NCBI RefSeq assembly: GCF_040703035.1
Contig: NZ_CP159996.1
Coordinates: forward strand, 220,001-284,000
DNA: 64,000 nt
Direction of reading: 5' to 3'
From: Terribacillus aidingensis
GTDB lineage: Bacteria > Bacillota > Bacilli > Bacillales > Amphibacillaceae
A model generated the notes under the pieces. It ran no database searches. It had not been told where the DNA came from and saw only the letters and a list, made by a program, of their open reading frames with translations. How positions within the stretch are numbered: position 1 is the stretch's first letter; every line of letters starts with the position of its first letter. Both the position numbers and the translations under genes were made by a program. Positions 17,630 to 26,716 of the stretch are shown piece by piece.

Positions 17630-19548
17630 CAATTCGGTGCAAGCTTGGCTGCATCATTTGTGTTATAAAGCTGGATAAGAGCAGACTGCAGCTGGTTGAG
17701 CTCCCGCTGTAAATCGAGCTCATCATACCTTTCAAAGGATACTGGCTGCCGTGTTGTAAGACTGGTCATAATGCTGCCAAGCTGGTTTTGAATTGCATCA
17801 TATTGAGTTTCCGTTAACTTATCTTTGTTCTTGCGGAGGGACATGAGCAAATAGCCTGCGTGCTGGGCGTGCATGATGGCTGGCCATAACACCTCTGCCT
17901 GCTGCTGGGAAGCCGAGAAATCGCCAAGACTTCGATCATATGCAGCGCGTAATTCAATCAAACTGTTCATCAGTTTCTTTGTATGTCTCTTTTCCTGATC
18001 TCCTGAATGAACTGCACGAAGGAGCTCCTGCATATGGACAATTGTTTCTTTTAATATGATCGGGAGGAAGCGGGTATGGATACCACGCCATAAAAGCAAA
18101 ACAGCGATTATGGCAATCAAGCTTCCGACAATTGTATCGACAACCCTCGCTGTCACAAAATAGCTGACAGTATTGCCTGGATTCATTGTTTCTACCAATA
18201 CAAGAACGAGAGGCGCAATGAACATATTAGCAAAAACGTAGTTTCGGACAATCACCAGTTCCACACAAAGCTGCAGCAGACCGACAATAAGAATCAGATA
18301 AAAGCCTGATGGTTCCAGTGATAAAATCAATCCGCCTATTACGGTACCGACAATGGTGCCGAGAGAGCGCTGGATTGCCCGATGAATAGTGAGCGTCGTA
18401 TTTGCGCCAATAAGTACAGCTGCACAGGCTACTGGCACCCAATAAGGTCGGTTGAATCCCAGGCTATGTGCCAGCAGCGATGCAATCATAATAAACAGTC
18501 CGTAGAATAAAGCGTGCCGAACAGTGATGTTCTTACGTGAAATACCATTACGAAGAACAGTCCACGCGGATTCTTTCTCAACCTGGATTGATTCCTCTGC
18601 AGTTGCTTGTGAAGCAAGATCATATGCCTGTTCCAATTCAAGCTGGAGATTGTGGACTACTGTCTGTTCCGACTTTGTATATGCAGGCCAGTTGCCTTTT
18701 GCGTCTTCGAGTGCATCAATCACCGCGGTCAGCTGCTTCTCAAGTGAGATTCGCACATCTGAGCTAAGGTTTTCATTATTGAGCTGTGTCAATGTATAGA
18801 AAATATCTGCTGCCAGCTCATGTAAACGCAGTGTAGATGGCTGCCTTTTGGATGCATAGATGATACGATCGGCTTGTCTTAACGTCAGGACAGTAAGATG
18901 CTGCATCTGATAGAAAGCTGGTGTTCCAGCGGATTGCAGCATTGCCATAAGCTGTCTGTAGGACTTGTTAAGAACTTGTTCATCGTGGTTCTTTTTCGTC
19001 CAGAGCCAGCTTGCCATGGCTAGAAGCCAGGATAGTGCTCCGCCAAGCAGGACGTAAAATCCTCGTTCCCACGCGCTATTTGGGTCTAGTGGCAGCCCTG
19101 TAGCCATACAGAATATCAGGACGAAGAACATTGGACCTGGAATGAGAAGCTGCAAGGTGTTCAGGACATAAAAGGCTATTAAGCCGATAATACCTGCGAC
19201 TATAGAGAGTACAATTGTATACGGAGCAAGCAAACTTCCAAGCACCATAGCGGCAGCAAGGCATATAGCCACGGCAGCTAGTTTTTTTGCTCGTTGTTTA
19301 AACGTTTCTGCTCCTATATATAAGAATGTGAAAGCGCCAAGCGCGGCTGAAAATCCATGGATGATGTCCCCCAGTAATAAACCGATCAATATCGGCAGGC
19401 AGGTGGCAAGACCTGATCCTATTGCCCGGTTCCAAGGATAGGCAGCAGATCTGACACGTAATGCATCTCGCAGACTAAGCCGTGCAGGCGCCTGTGGTAA
19501 ATGATAATCCTTCAAGTAAATCCCTTCTTTTCTTTCCATGATACCCAT
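17629..19548 (-). CDS. FUSC-family membrane exporter
   Basis: A 639-residue protein with two FUSC modules: a first cluster of about six membrane helices (about residues 40-170), a helical cytosolic domain (about 180-320), then a second cluster (about 345-490) and a C-terminal cytosolic helical region. This is the layout of the YccS/AaeB-type aromatic-acid exporters. Start choice is uncertain: the ATG at 19539 or the one at 19548 have weak sites, whereas a TTG at 19515 has AGAAGGG upstream. The substrate is unknown; aromatic acids are a guess from the family. It is transcribed alone and terminates at a strong hairpin. Confidence 0.85.
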   Translation of the reverse strand: MGIMERKEGIYLKDYHLPQAPARLSLRDALRVRSAAYPWNRAIGSGLATCLPILIGLLLGDIIHGFSAALGAFTFLYIGAETFKQRAKKLAAVAICLAAAMVLGSLLAPYTIVLSIVAGIIGLIAFYVLNTLQLLIPGPMFFVLIFCMATGLPLDPNSAWERGFYVLLGGALSWLLAMASWLWTKKNHDEQVLNKSYRQLMAMLQSAGTPAFYQMQHLTVLTLRQADRIIYASKRQPSTLRLHELAADIFYTLTQLNNENLSSDVRISLEKQLTAVIDALEDAKGNWPAYTKSEQTVVHNLQLELEQAYDLASQATAEESIQVEKESAWTVLRNGISRKNITVRHALFYGLFIMIASLLAHSLGFNRPYWVPVACAAVLIGANTTLTIHRAIQRSLGTIVGTVIGGLILSLEPSGFYLILIVGLLQLCVELVIVRNYVFANMFIAPLVLVLVETMNPGNTVSYFVTARVVDTIVGSLIAIIAVLLLWRGIHTRFLPIILKETIVHMQELLRAVHSGDQEKRHTKKLMNSLIELRAAYDRSLGDFSASQQQAEVLWPAIMHAQHAGYLLMSLRKNKDKLTETQYDAIQNQLGSIMTSLTTRQPVSFERYDELDLQRELNQLQSALIQLYNTNDAAKLAPN

Positions 19549-19755
19549 AAAAAAAGGTCATAATCAGAACTATTATATTGTAATGCAATTCACAAACTAA
19601 TTCAAACGGGTGAAGTACTTTGTGAAAGAATTTCGCATAAAAATACCTGTAATCAAATTTGTTGCAAGGCATCCATTTTTACTTTTTAATGTTATGATGT
19701 TATGTGATAGAAGAAATCTATCATCTTATTTCTGTAATAAAGGAGCGATAGTGAG

Positions 19756-20445
19756 ATGGCAAAAAAGAAGAAATCCGCAGGCAATACATCAGGAGCTGCT
19801 TCTAAAGCATCCAAGGTCATTGTTTGGGTTATCTTGGCGATTGTCCTTTTAGTAGTGGCACTGGTTCTCATTAATAATTATACAGGGTCTTCCAGTGATG
19901 AGGCGCAGGACATCGACTACAGCAGTCAGCCTTTCCTCGGCGATGAAAATGCCCCGGTTAAAATAGTTGAATTTGGCGATTACAAATGTATCCACTGCCA
20001 AGAGTTCCATCATAATAATTTCCCTGTAATCGATCAGGAATTGATTGATACTGGTAAGGCTAGCTTCTATTTCATGAATATGCCGATCATTAATGCTGAC
20101 TCAAAGAAGGGCGCACAATTCAGTGAAGCAGTTTACCAAGTGCTTGGAGATGATGGATTCTGGAAATTCCACGATGTTCTCTTCGCAGAGGATTTGAACA
20201 CAAGCTTCACGGATGATTTCCTGATGGACAAGCTTCGTGAAGTAGTCAGCGATGAAGAAGCGGAAGAAGTGCTGCAAGTGTACAACAAGGGAACCGATGA
20301 TGCTGTTTCAACAGATACAGAACTTGCAAATGAACTTGGTGTGCAAGGTACACCTACTATCTTCGTCAATGGAAAACTATTCGAAGGTCAAGATATGAAC
20401 GATTTGATCGACATGGTAGATGAGGAAACGCAGGAGGCGAACTAA
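19756..20445 (+). CDS. bdbD: membrane-anchored thiol-disulfide oxidoreductase BdbD
   Basis: A 229-residue DsbA-family protein: cytosolic Lys-rich N terminus, one membrane anchor (about 21-41), then an extracytoplasmic thioredoxin-like domain. The redox motif is C78-I-H-C81 in GDYKCIHCQEF and the cis-Pro is in GVQGTPTIFVNG. It forms disulfides in exported proteins and is reoxidised by BdbC. The CXXC has Ile where DsbA-type proteins commonly have Pro, which is unusual. It shares a TAATG stop/start overlap with bdbC. AAAGGAGCG precedes the ATG. In B. subtilis the pair is needed for competence pseudopili and some bacteriocins. Confidence 0.92.
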   Translation: MAKKKKSAGNTSGAASKASKVIVWVILAIVLLVVALVLINNYTGSSSDEAQDIDYSSQPFLGDENAPVKIVEFGDYKCIHCQEFHHNNFPVIDQELIDTGKASFYFMNMPIINADSKKGAQFSEAVYQVLGDDGFWKFHDVLFAEDLNTSFTDDFLMDKLREVVSDEEAEEVLQVYNKGTDDAVSTDTELANELGVQGTPTIFVNGKLFEGQDMNDLIDMVDEETQEAN

Positions 20446-20849
20446 TGAATAAGAGCCTGTTATTTGCCTGGATAACGGCAGTCATTGCAATGCTGGGCAG
20501 TCTCTATTTCAGTGAAATCATGAAATTCGTGCCATGTACACTATGCTGGTACCAGCGTATCCTCATGTATCCGCTGGCTATCATACTAGGTATTGCATTT
20601 TATAAAAATGATGTTCGAATCTATAAGTATGTGCTGCCGCTTAGTATTCTCGGAATACTAATTTCAGGCTATCATTACCTGCATCAGAAAGTGCCTGCTT
20701 TAGAAGGAGCGAGTCTCTGCTCCAGCGGTGTACCGTGCTCAGGTCATTATATCAACTGGCTCGGGTTCATAACGATTCCGCTGCTGGCATTCACAGCTTT
20801 CGTGATTATCACAGTTTGCATGTTCATCCTTCGCAGAAAACATGCATAA
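20445..20849 (+). CDS. bdbC: disulfide-generating quinone reductase BdbC (DsbB family)
   Basis: A 134-residue DsbB-type membrane protein with four helices. The redox-active pairs are the CTLC in [12 protein letters not shown] (about residues 31-34) and the two Cys of [12 protein letters not shown] (about 92-97) in the second loop. It takes electrons from BdbD and passes them to quinone. The start ATG shares one base with the bdbD stop (TAATG) and is served by CAGGAGG within bdbD, so the two are translationally coupled. A strong bidirectional terminator follows at once. Confidence 0.93.
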   Translation: MNKSLLFAWITAVIAMLGSLYFSEIMKFVPCTLCWYQRILMYPLAIILGIAFYKNDVRIYKYVLPLSILGILISGYHYLHQKVPALEGASLCSSGVPCSGHYINWLGFITIPLLAFTAFVIITVCMFILRRKHA

Positions 20850-20850
20850 G

Positions 20851-20886
20851 AAAAAGCATTTGCCATTTTCGGCAAATGCTTTTTTT
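20851..20886. terminator. bidirectional terminator
   Basis: A5-GCATTTGCC / GGCAAATGC-T7, 14-bp stem with ATTTTC loop, serving bdbDC and the convergent cidAB operon. Confidence 0.93.
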
Positions 20887-21590
20887 CATAGGATGGTGAT
20901 GTTCAATAAGGAAGGAATAAGCAGGCCTCCCCAAATCAATGTCATACCGGCAGCCATGATCATGCCGATAGTCGAGAACGTACCCTCTTGTTCACCATAT
21001 TCCATTGCTTTGTTAGTGCCCACTCCATGGGCTCCCATTCCAAGCGCCAAACCACGTGCAACAGGCGATTTTAATGCCATTAGCCGAATAACATAAGGGC
21101 CGATGATACCGCCTGTAACGCCAGTCACAATAACAAAGACGGTCGTCAAAGTCGGAAGGCCGCCAATCGTTTTTGATACTTCAATCGCAATTGGTGTTGT
21201 AATGGACCGTGGCAGGATACTGATCAGTAAATCGCCATTGAAGCGCATAACAAGACTCAAAAGCAAGGAAGAACCAATTGCTACCAATGTACCGGCTGCA
21301 ATGCTTGTTAGAATGATCATGATATTCTTACGTAACAGAGGAGCATGTTTGTAAATTGGTATAGCAAAAGCAACTGTGGCTGGGCCGAGCATATGTGTCC
21401 ATAAACTTGAAGATAAGGCGTATTCACTTGGCTCTAAATGTGCCATCTGGATAATGCCGATAAGAATCAAAGGACACAGCAGCAGCGGATGGAAGAATGG
21501 CACTGGCCATTTCTTGTACACAACTTTTGAGGCGCGGTAGATGACGTAGGTAACAATGGTGCCTATTAAGATGATAAGTGCGGTAGTCAT
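20886..21590 (-). CDS. cidB: LrgB/CidB-family membrane protein
   Basis: A 234-residue polytopic membrane protein of the LrgB/CidB family (SILPRSITTPIAIEVSKTIGG, VTGGIIGPYVIRLM, LGMGAHGVGTNKA are family motifs). With its CidA partner it has been linked to holin-like control of autolysis and, in more recent work on related proteins, to pyruvate or metabolite transport. The start overlaps the cidA stop (ATGA). It matches B. subtilis YwbG, which lies in the same order with YwbH and the LysR regulator YwbI. Confidence 0.9.
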   Translation of the reverse strand: MTTALIILIGTIVTYVIYRASKVVYKKWPVPFFHPLLLCPLILIGIIQMAHLEPSEYALSSSLWTHMLGPATVAFAIPIYKHAPLLRKNIMIILTSIAAGTLVAIGSSLLLSLVMRFNGDLLISILPRSITTPIAIEVSKTIGGLPTLTTVFVIVTGVTGGIIGPYVIRLMALKSPVARGLALGMGAHGVGTNKAMEYGEQEGTFSTIGMIMAAGMTLIWGGLLIPSLLNITIL

Positions 21591-21967
21591 TGTGTGTGTC
21601 CTCCTTTTCTTTTTCTTCTATACAGCTTCTCAGCAGTGAATCCAGTAGCGGCCATCACGATGAAGGTGCTGATAAGGATCAGCAGCACAGTCTCCAGACC
21701 TTGCCAGTTTAATATCTCCTTATAATTCAGGATACCAACAGCTGATGGGACAAAGAAAAGCAGAAGTTCAGCCAACAGCCAGCCCCCTGCTTTCTCGATC
21801 CATTCCAGTTTGACGATGCCTGCAAATAAGCTTAGTAATAACAAGACCAGACCTACGATAGAGCCTGGTACCGGAAGAGATAATATATGTGCTAAGCCGA
21901 CACCGGCAAAATAAAATACGTGAATGATCGCTAGCTGAGAAAGCATGGTAATCGTTTTTCGTACCAT
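21587..21967 (-). CDS. cidA: LrgA/CidA-family holin-like membrane protein
   Basis: About 126 residues, four membrane helices, with the family motif LPVPGSIVGLVLLLL and ELLLFFVPSAVGILNY. Holin-like proteins of this type oligomerise in the membrane. The start at 21967 is chosen because AGGAGGAAGATTT precedes it; the longer form from 22021 lacks a site. It overlaps cidB by 4 bases. A 15-bp dyad about 100 bases upstream is placed to act as a LysR operator. Known relatives respond to acetate or overflow metabolism. Confidence 0.9.
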   Translation of the reverse strand: MVRKTITMLSQLAIIHVFYFAGVGLAHILSLPVPGSIVGLVLLLLSLFAGIVKLEWIEKAGGWLLAELLLFFVPSAVGILNYKEILNWQGLETVLLILISTFIVMAATGFTAEKLYRRKRKGGHTQ

Positions 21968-22067
21968 AAATCTTCCTCCTAACAGAAAGTTATCCATAAC
22001 TTTTATTGATAACTCCATCATACTGCGGTCTCACGTATTCGTAAAATACATATATATTATATTGTCT

Positions 22068-22082
22068 ATAACTTTAAGTTAT
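22068..22082. promoter_or_regulatory. LysR-type operator candidate upstream of cidAB
   Basis: ATAACTT-T-AAGTTAT, a perfect dyad around a single base that contains T-N11-A. It lies in the 121-base gap between the LysR gene and cidA. LysR regulators bind such sites next to their target promoters. Confidence 0.5.
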
Positions 22083-22088
22083 ATTGAC

Positions 22089-22955
22089 TTAAAGGAAAAA
22101 CTCAATGAAACGCCTTCCGGCATAGGAAATATACTTGTCCTTTTTTGTGATGATTGCCAGGTTCCACGGAATGGAAGGCGTTAAATCGATAATGCGGATA
22201 TCAGCATTATAGGTTCGGTTACAAATGGATTCAGGAAGCAGGCTGACTCCTAAGTTGGCTGCGACCATTTCACTGATGAAATCCCATTGCGCGCTTTTGA
22301 AGAGGATATGTGGTTCGAAGCCTTCCTCGATGCAGCGTTTCCGCATAATATCGTGCAATGCAAATTCCTCATTATAGAAAATGAAGTCTTCATCCTTTAA
22401 TTCCTTCAGCTCAACTAATTCCCTATCAGCGAGTGGATGGTCGCGATGCACCATCAGCTTCATCTCTTCCTCTACAATCGGATAATAGTTGAACTCCGTT
22501 TCATCAAGGGGCAGAACAGCAACGCCAAGCTCAAATTCTCCTTCGTCTACTGCCTTTACGACACGGGCAGCCCCATATTCGGTAATATTGATCGTGACAT
22601 TCGGATAGGTCTGGTGGAAGCGAGCCATTACCTTTGGAAAGAAGAGACTGCCTATAATCGGCGGAATTCCGATCGTGACAGCTCCTTGCTTCAGATCAGT
22701 AAGATCTTGGAGTGTCGTTTGCATTTCGTCCAATTGGGCAAGTACTTGCTGACCATAGGTATGTACTACTTTGCCGGCATCGGTCAAGGTAGTGGATTTG
22801 TTCGTACGTTTGAATAAGGTGATTCCGAGTTCTTCTTCCAGACTCTTGATTGTTTTACTGAGAGCAGGCTGAGATACATGCAAGCTTTCTGCTGCTTTTG
22901 TCAGTCTCTTCTGTTTCACAATTTCGATCAGATAGCGTAGCTGCCGCAATTCCAT
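22089..22955 (-). CDS. cidR: LysR-family regulator (CidR/YwbI-like)
   Basis: A 288-residue LysR regulator: winged HTH at about 1-60 (RLTKAAESLHVSQPALSKTIK) and a two-lobe effector domain (about 90-288). It lies immediately upstream of cidA in the same orientation, as YwbI does with YwbHG in B. subtilis, where the LysR protein activates the operon. The start ATG at 22955 (MELRQLRYL) is the typical LysR N terminus and has AAAGGACGG upstream; a TTG start at 22982 would add nine residues. The effector is unknown, though acetate or pyruvate is likely from the family. Confidence 0.88.
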   Translation of the reverse strand: MELRQLRYLIEIVKQKRLTKAAESLHVSQPALSKTIKSLEEELGITLFKRTNKSTTLTDAGKVVHTYGQQVLAQLDEMQTTLQDLTDLKQGAVTIGIPPIIGSLFFPKVMARFHQTYPNVTINITEYGAARVVKAVDEGEFELGVAVLPLDETEFNYYPIVEEEMKLMVHRDHPLADRELVELKELKDEDFIFYNEEFALHDIMRKRCIEEGFEPHILFKSAQWDFISEMVAANLGVSLLPESICNRTYNADIRIIDLTPSIPWNLAIITKKDKYISYAGRRFIEFFL

Positions 22956-23051
22956 AACGATACCGTCCTTTCTTAAGTTCAAGTATACCCATTTCTCTAT
23001 AGAAGGAAAATGCTATAATACAAGCAACAACTGATAGAAGGAGTCCTTTTA

Positions 23052-23522
23052 ATGGGATATGAGATAAAATCGTTAACAGCAGATGATGCGTATGCAGTTT
23101 TGCATTGGCGCTATTCCCCGCCTTATGATCTCTATAACCTCACCTATACGGAAGGTGCGGTCATGATGCTCATGGTAGGTGATTATTATGGAGTCTACGA
23201 AGACGGGATTCTGCTTGGATATTTCTGTGTTGGAGATGATGCTCGAGTGCTTGGCGGTGACTATAGTGACCAGACCTATTTGGATATAGGAGTAGGCATG
23301 GCACCTGAAAAGACCGGACACGGAAGAGGCTCGCAGTTCTTCACTGAAATACTCAATTGGATCAAGACAAATATCGAGCAGGACCAATACCGGCTAACAG
23401 TAGCAGCTTTCAATGAACGAGCTGTCCACCTTTACGAAAAGGCTGGTTTCCGAGAGGTAAATCGTTTTAACCGCGAGTCCGATGGCTTGCTGTTCCTAAT
23501 CATGACAAAGAGCCCATGCTGA
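23052..23522 (+). CDS. GNAT-family acetyltransferase
   Basis: A 156-residue GCN5-related N-acetyltransferase. The acetyl-CoA motif A is the strand DIGVGMAPEKTGHGRGSQF (about residues 81-99), giving the Gly-rich pyrophosphate loop, and NERAVHLYEKAGFREV (about 121-136) is motif B. The substrate is unknown. AGAAGGAGTC precedes the ATG. It is a single gene with a terminator overlapping its stop, lying between the divergent LysR gene and the convergent FAD oxidase. Confidence 0.87.
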   Translation: MGYEIKSLTADDAYAVLHWRYSPPYDLYNLTYTEGAVMMLMVGDYYGVYEDGILLGYFCVGDDARVLGGDYSDQTYLDIGVGMAPEKTGHGRGSQFFTEILNWIKTNIEQDQYRLTVAAFNERAVHLYEKAGFREVNRFNRESDGLLFLIMTKSPC

Positions 23523-23538
23523 CATGGGCTTTATTTAT
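23509..23538 (+). terminator. terminator of GNAT gene
   Basis: Stem AGCCCATG/CATGGGCT with CTGA loop followed by TTATTTATT; it overlaps the stop codon. Confidence 0.75.
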
Positions 23539-24644
23539 TCTAACGCGCCTTCTGGATTGTAAACAGAAATATCGATATCGGTTTCTTGCCCTAATATCAG
23601 CTTGGTGAGCTGAGAGGCAACAAACGGCCCCATTGTAAGGCCTGACGCACCTAACCCATTCATTACATAAAGATTTTTATGCTTTGGCAGACAGCCGAAT
23701 ACCGGGAGAAAACCAGGGGTAAATGGCCGGAATCCAACCCGAGTCTCAGCCAGTACAGCTCCTGCTAATTCAGGGGCAAGCTGCATAGCCTTACTCAGTA
23801 CTTCATGTACTCCGCCGGCCGTGATTTTCGTATTCATCTCTGTATCATTCTCGTGAGTGGCTCCTACTACCATTCTGCCGTCTGGGAATGCGAGCAGATA
23901 TTGATCATTAGGCGGTATAATAACAGGCCAAGTCTCTGTTTGGGCAGCATCCAGCTGTAAATGACAGATTTGGGCTTTTTGGAAGCTGACTTGCAGTGAA
24001 TAGCCTAACGGTTTCAAAAGCTCTTTGGCCCAAGCTCCGGCTGTGACGACAACTTGATCAGGTATCCATTCTTCATTGCCGGCCGTGACGACAATTTGTC
24101 CAGCTGTCAACGATAGGTGAGCTTCGGCTGAAACAAAACGAGCGTTATATTTCTTAGCTGCCCGATGCAAACTATTACGTAAAGCCCGACCATCGACACG
24201 AGCGGCTCCGCTGACGTGCACTGCACCAAACCCGGGGGCTAGTAATGGGAAAAGCTGGCGCACATCCTCTTCTCCCAACATGGTGATGGCTCCCATTTCC
24301 GGAGCGTCGTCTCTTCGTTTTTCTGCCCGCTTTTGCATGGCTTCTAGTTTCTTGGGATCCTGATGCAAACTTAAGGCACCTACGCGGGCATAGCCAGTTT
24401 CTTCTTCACCATCAAGCCGGAGTTCTTCAATAATCTCCGGATAATAGCGGGCTCCCCCTTTTGCCAGCTCATACCAATCTTTGTTGCGCCGCTGGGAGAG
24501 CCACGGACATACGATACCTGCTGCAGCGTCTGTCGCTTGTCCTTGGTCAAAGCGATCAATCACCGTAACTTGCATGCCGGCCTTGGCGAGCTTATAAGCG
24601 GTAACGGATCCTGCTATTCCTGCTCCAATAATTGCTATATGCAT
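23535..24644 (-). CDS. FAD-dependent amino acid oxidase (DadA/ThiO type)
   Basis: About 369 residues of the D-amino-acid/glycine oxidase superfamily. The N-terminal FAD-binding motif GAGIAGSVTAYKLAKAG is at about 7-23 and the C-terminal FAD motif is YVMNGLGASGLTMGP. It resembles B. subtilis YurR. It would oxidise a secondary or D-amino acid to an imino acid; the substrate is unknown. AAAGGATG precedes the ATG at 24644, so that start is preferred to 24665. It is transcribed alone, in the opposite direction to its neighbour. Confidence 0.85.
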   Translation of the reverse strand: MHIAIIGAGIAGSVTAYKLAKAGMQVTVIDRFDQGQATDAAAGIVCPWLSQRRNKDWYELAKGGARYYPEIIEELRLDGEEETGYARVGALSLHQDPKKLEAMQKRAEKRRDDAPEMGAITMLGEEDVRQLFPLLAPGFGAVHVSGAARVDGRALRNSLHRAAKKYNARFVSAEAHLSLTAGQIVVTAGNEEWIPDQVVVTAGAWAKELLKPLGYSLQVSFQKAQICHLQLDAAQTETWPVIIPPNDQYLLAFPDGRMVVGATHENDTEMNTKITAGGVHEVLSKAMQLAPELAGAVLAETRVGFRPFTPGFLPVFGCLPKHKNLYVMNGLGASGLTMGPFVASQLTKLILGQETDIDISVYNPEGALE

Positions 24645-24772
24645 GTCGAACATCCTTTTCTTCATTTAGCTACAATATACCATAGCATATTCACCCTTTT
24701 TTCAGTATTATAATCGAATGATATATAGTATAAGTGAGATGTAAAACAAAACTATTAAAGGACTTAATAGAC

Positions 24773-26128
24773 ATGGCGACTAGAAGTAGAAAACTGTTTC
24801 ATCGTATAAAAATCAATCCGCCGCAATTTTTTGCGCTGGGATTTCTTATGTTAATCGCATTGGGTACGTTTCTTCTGATGCTTCCGATGGCGACAGCGGA
24901 TCGACACCATCTTTCTTTTATTGATGCGCTGTTCGAGGCAACTTCAGCTGTATGTGTGACAGGGCTGGTAGTGGTCGATACACAGACCACCTTTACTTTA
25001 TTTGGCCAAATTGTACTGTTGTGTCTTATCCAGATAGGCGGATTAGGATTTATGACACTCGCAGTATTCATCGCATTGCTGCTTCGCCGCAATATAAGCT
25101 TTGAGGAGCGGCATTTAGTCAAAGAATCACTCAACCAGAATTCGTACGAGGGTATTGTTCGGATGGTGCGGTTTGTTCTTTTATTCACTGTTATTTGTGA
25201 GGTGATTGGAACTATTATCCTCGGGATTCACTGGGGGAATGAGTTTGGCTATCCGAAATCTTTTTATTACGGACTCTTTCATTCAATATCTGCATTCAAT
25301 AATGCCGGATTTGATATTATGGGGGATTTCAGCAGCGTGACTGCTTATGTTGGTGATCCGATAGTCAATCTTACGTTGACAAGTCTTCTGATGTTAGGTG
25401 GAATTGGCTTCATCGTCGTAGCTGATATCTTACAGAAGAAAAAAGGGAAACGACTGATGCTCCATACAAAAGTTGTTTTATGGATGTCTGCTATACTTGT
25501 CGCTATCGGGACAATATTAATCTATTTATTGGAGTATGGTAATCCAGCCACTATCGGAAGTATGCCATGGAATGAAAAACTATTAGCTTCTTATTTCCAG
25601 GGTGTAGTTCCGAGGACTGCTGGTTTCAACTCGCTGAATACAGCTGATCTGACATTAGGATCACAGCTGGTAACTATGGCGCTTATGTTTATCGGCGGCG
25701 GAACTGGAGGAACGGCAGGGGGCATTAAAGTCACCACATTTGCCATATTGCTTTTTGCAGTATGGGCACTGATCAAAGGAAAGCAGGAAGTGAATATCAG
25801 AAATAGACGGATACCAGGAGATTTAGTTTTCCGGGCATTTTCGATCACGACATATTCTGTCCTCCTTGTATCGCTATTCGTGTTTTTGCTTGCTATTACG
25901 GAGAAAGGTGCTGCACTCAATTATATTGCGTTCGAAGTACTTTCTGCTTTCGGGACGGTTGGGATGACACTGGGATTGACGCCGGAGCTTTCCGAACCGG
26001 GGAAGATGCTTCTTACCCTCCTCATGTTCATGGGCCGTGTTGGGCCGATTACAATAGCGTTCGCATTAGCTTTCCAAATTAAGAAGACTGCTGTGCGAAA
26101 TCCGGAAGAACGAATCATTATCGGCTGA
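24773..26128 (+). CDS. Trk/Ktr-family potassium transporter subunit
   Basis: About 451 residues, near KtrB/KtrD length (445-449), with four pore modules carrying the selectivity residues TSAVCVTGL, SAFNNAGF, GVVPRTAGFN and SAFGTVGMTLG. It forms the membrane channel of a Na+-dependent K+ uptake system and needs a cytosolic KtrA or KtrC gating protein, which is not encoded nearby, as is usual for KtrD. AAAGGA is 10 bases before the ATG at 24773. No c-di-AMP (ydaO-type) riboswitch is evident upstream. K+ uptake is central to osmotic stress responses. Confidence 0.9.
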   Translation: MATRSRKLFHRIKINPPQFFALGFLMLIALGTFLLMLPMATADRHHLSFIDALFEATSAVCVTGLVVVDTQTTFTLFGQIVLLCLIQIGGLGFMTLAVFIALLLRRNISFEERHLVKESLNQNSYEGIVRMVRFVLLFTVICEVIGTIILGIHWGNEFGYPKSFYYGLFHSISAFNNAGFDIMGDFSSVTAYVGDPIVNLTLTSLLMLGGIGFIVVADILQKKKGKRLMLHTKVVLWMSAILVAIGTILIYLLEYGNPATIGSMPWNEKLLASYFQGVVPRTAGFNSLNTADLTLGSQLVTMALMFIGGGTGGTAGGIKVTTFAILLFAVWALIKGKQEVNIRNRRIPGDLVFRAFSITTYSVLLVSLFVFLLAITEKGAALNYIAFEVLSAFGTVGMTLGLTPELSEPGKMLLTLLMFMGRVGPITIAFALAFQIKKTAVRNPEERIIIG

Positions 26129-26218
26129 TATCGGTGGTGTATCCGTTTTCGGTTTCTCAATTCTTTGTTTTCAGATAAAATAGAACTACATTATTAAGGT
26201 ATTAGAGGAGTGACAAAC

Positions 26219-26716
26219 TTGGATAAGAAAGAAATAGAAATATTAGAGCTATTAGAGAAAAACGGCAGAATGGATGTACATATGATAGCGCGGATGGTTG
26301 AGCTGTCCGTTGAGGAAGTAGAAGCTGCTATCCGAAAATTCGAGGAAATGCAGATTGTTCATGGTTATTCAACGCTGATCGATTGGACGGAAGTGCGGGG
26401 CTATGAAGGTGTGACCGCTATGATTGATGTAAAGGTAACGCCTGTTCGAGGCAAAGGGTTCGATGATGTAGCAGAACGTATTTATCGCTTCCCTGAAGTG
26501 AAAGCTGTCTATTTGATGTCAGGCGCATACGATTTGTCTGTATCAGTGGAAGGAAAGACGATGTCACAGGTGGCCCGCTTTGTATCGGAAAAGCTATCCA
26601 CATTGGATACAGTTATTTCGACGACTACGCACTTCATCCTGAAAAAGTATAAACATGATGGCATCATCTTCGGTGAGGATGACAATAATGATCGCAGAAT
26701 GCCGGTGAGTCCATGA
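26219..26716 (+). CDS. alaR: Lrp/AsnC-family regulator AlaR
   Basis: About 165 residues: N-terminal HTH (about 1-55; IEILELLEKNGRMDVHMIAR) and an AsnC/RAM effector domain (VTAMIDVKVTPVRG...PEVKAVYLMSGAYDLSVSVEG). B. subtilis AlaR (YugG) regulates the alanine transaminase gene alaT directly downstream, and here too the aminotransferase follows with a 4-base overlap. The TTG at 26219 is preferred because GAGGAG lies 8 bases upstream, while the GTG at 26210 would be too close. Alanine is the likely effector. Confidence 0.9.
   Translation: MDKKEIEILELLEKNGRMDVHMIARMVELSVEEVEAAIRKFEEMQIVHGYSTLIDWTEVRGYEGVTAMIDVKVTPVRGKGFDDVAERIYRFPEVKAVYLMSGAYDLSVSVEGKTMSQVARFVSEKLSTLDTVISTTTHFILKKYKHDGIIFGEDDNNDRRMPVSP

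Noticed and set aside
24665..24772. Possible c-di-AMP (ydaO-type) riboswitch upstream of the K+ transporter
   Set aside because: The gap is only about 110 bases, A/T-rich, without the conserved loops or a terminator.
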